Made by a program: the position numbers and the translations under genes. A stretch of 64,000 bases of DNA from assembly GCF_011302915.1 (NCBI RefSeq), contig NZ_CP049872.1, positions 2,604,001 to 2,668,000 of the forward strand, given 5' to 3'. Under the pieces are notes generated by a model. That model searched no databases. It saw only the letters and a list, made by a program, of their open reading frames with translations, and had not been told where the DNA came from. Numbering within the stretch: position 1 is the stretch's first letter; each line of letters starts with the position of its first letter. This DNA comes from Thermomonas sp. HDW16. GTDB taxonomy: Bacteria; Pseudomonadota; Gammaproteobacteria; Xanthomonadales; Xanthomonadaceae. This document shows, piece by piece, positions 62,965-64,000 of this stretch.

Positions 62965-64000
62965 GGACTTTCCATTCGTGCGGAATGTAGACCACACCCT
63001 CGCTGAAATATGGCGCCGCCACGGTGAACACGTTGACCCCTGAAAGATAATCCAGGCAGACCAACCCCTTGTCGGTGAAAAGACCGACATCGACTCGATA
63101 GGAGCCGGTCAACAAGGTCATCGATGGGATGTGGTAACGAACGCGATGCGACCCCCGCGAAGTAGGAATCCGAACACGCTCAAGATAGGTGTTGGGGCCG
63201 AAGATATGCAGCCCATCCATACCTTTGATCGCCACCCCCAACAACAGGCCATCCACGTTCTCGTCGGCGACGGTGTAACTGATGTCCACGGTGAGGGGGT
63301 CGAACGGCGCGAGCGTGTCCGCGCTCAGCTCGATGGCGCCCAAGTGCGCTGGGATACTGTCGGGCACCGGAGCCTGTCGGCACTCTTCAGCAGACTGCAC
63401 CACCAGATCCTTGCCAAGCTCATGATCGCGGAATCGGTCGACGACGAAACTTGCTTCGCCATGCAGCTTGACCTTGCCCGCCTCCAGCCACAGCGCAGTC
63501 TGGCAGAAGCGCTTGATCTGTTCCAACGAATGTGACACGAACAGGATGGTCGCGCCCTGCGCACGGATCTCCTCGATCTTGGCCAGACACTTCATCTGGA
63601 AGCGGATATCACCAACCGACAATGCTTCATCGATGATCAGCACGTCCGGATCGGTATGAATGGCCACCGCAAACGCCAAGCGCACGTACATGCCACTTGA
63701 GTAAGTCTTGACCGGGCGATCAAAGAATTCACCAATGTCGGCGAATGCACGAATGTCGTCGAGGCGGTCATCAACCTCCGCCCTCGACAAGCCAAGCAGC
63801 GACGCATTCAGGAAAACATTCTCGCGCCCACTGAAGTCCGGATTGAAACCTGCCCCCAACTCCAGCAATGCCGCGAAACGACCGTTTATCCTGACACGGC
63901 CACTGGTCGGCGTGACTGTGCCGCACAAGACCTGCAGCAATGTGGACTTACCGGCACCATTGCGGCCGACGATGCCGAGGGTTTCGCCACGTGGCAACTC
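62945..64000 (-). CDS. wzt: O-antigen ABC transporter ATPase Wzt with C-terminal sugar-binding domain (5' end outside window)
   Basis: ATP-binding subunit of the O-polysaccharide exporter; the N-terminus lies beyond the window. Visible parts: Walker A VGRNGAGKSTLLQ, the Wzt-typical FAALLELGAGFNPDFSGRENV, signature KTYSSGMYVRLAFAVA and Walker B VLIIDEALSVGD. The long C-terminal domain (last ~150 residues, from about IPAHLGAIELSADTLAPFDP) is the beta-sandwich that recognises the terminal modification of a finished chain in O9a-type systems. With a WbdD-like cap enzyme next door this implies coupled termination and export. wzm should lie just to the right. Confidence 0.94.
   Translation of the reverse strand, partial: ELPRGETLGIVGRNGAGKSTLLQVLCGTVTPTSGRVRINGRFAALLELGAGFNPDFSGRENVFLNASLLGLSRAEVDDRLDDIRAFADIGEFFDRPVKTYSSGMYVRLAFAVAIHTDPDVLIIDEALSVGDIRFQMKCLAKIEEIRAQGATILFVSHSLEQIKRFCQTALWLEAGKVKLHGEASFVVDRFRDHELGKDLVVQSAEECRQAPVPDSIPAHLGAIELSADTLAPFDPLTVDISYTVADENVDGLLLGVAIKGMDGLHIFGPNTYLERVRIPTSRGSHRVRYHIPSMTLLTGSYRVDVGLFTDKGLVCLDYLSGVNVFTVAAPYFSEGVVYIPHEWKVHDATAP

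Overview
The window reads as chromosomal DNA from a GC-rich gammaproteobacterium of the Lysobacterales (Xanthomonadaceae and relatives). Three things point there. The type II secretion genes run gspE-F-G-H-I-J-K-L-M-N-D with a lipoprotein secretin last and a short GspC-like protein N, the layout of the Xanthomonas xps operon. A lipopolysaccharide (LPS) locus begins directly after etfA, the conserved flank of the LPS locus in Xanthomonas. Overlapping stop-start junctions and GTG starts are frequent. No tRNA, rRNA, CRISPR array, insertion sequence or prophage was found, and no gap between genes exceeds about 190 bases.

Left third (1-26.6 kb, mostly housekeeping): partial glyA; a divergent LysR regulator and YeiH-type exporter with two clear LysR-type operator dyads between them; ettA and pyrF; then a long leftward block of purL, the complete T2SS operon (gspE to gspD) and two coupled glycosyltransferase-like genes. 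Next come a lipoprotein-type DsbC, xerD, an RDD membrane protein, and lptG/lptF of the LPS export machine.

Middle (26.7-48.2 kb): pepA-holC-valS; pssA, a small gene that looks like a divergent holD, and rimI; two DUF4124 proteins; proS; an H-NS-type nucleoid protein with its promoter and terminator; a ThrE-type exporter; a four-gene MCE lipid-transport operon; ETF-ubiquinone oxidoreductase; a WbsX/RgpF-type polysaccharide gene; the two subunits of a 3-oxoacid CoA-transferase; and etfB-etfA.

Right end (48.2-64 kb): an O-antigen locus made of two converging operons. The rightward operon encodes a GtrB-like polyprenyl-phosphate glycosyltransferase, a WecD-like GNAT enzyme, an acyl carrier protein, a FabG-like reductase, an adenylate-forming ligase, LuxE-like acyl-protein synthetase, LuxC-like acyl reductase, an EmrE-like carrier, a WecE-type sugar aminotransferase and a GT-C-like membrane protein. 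My reading is that it makes an unusually acylated 4-amino-4,6-dideoxyhexose, loads it on undecaprenyl phosphate, flips it and attaches it as a periplasmic side-chain. The leftward operon (wzt, a WbdD-like methyltransferase with a repeat-bearing coiled coil, a double GT2 enzyme and a WsaF-like enzyme) would build, cap and export the backbone by the ABC-transporter route. The acyl-activation/LuxE/LuxC cassette and the repeat-built chain-length ruler are the most novel parts.
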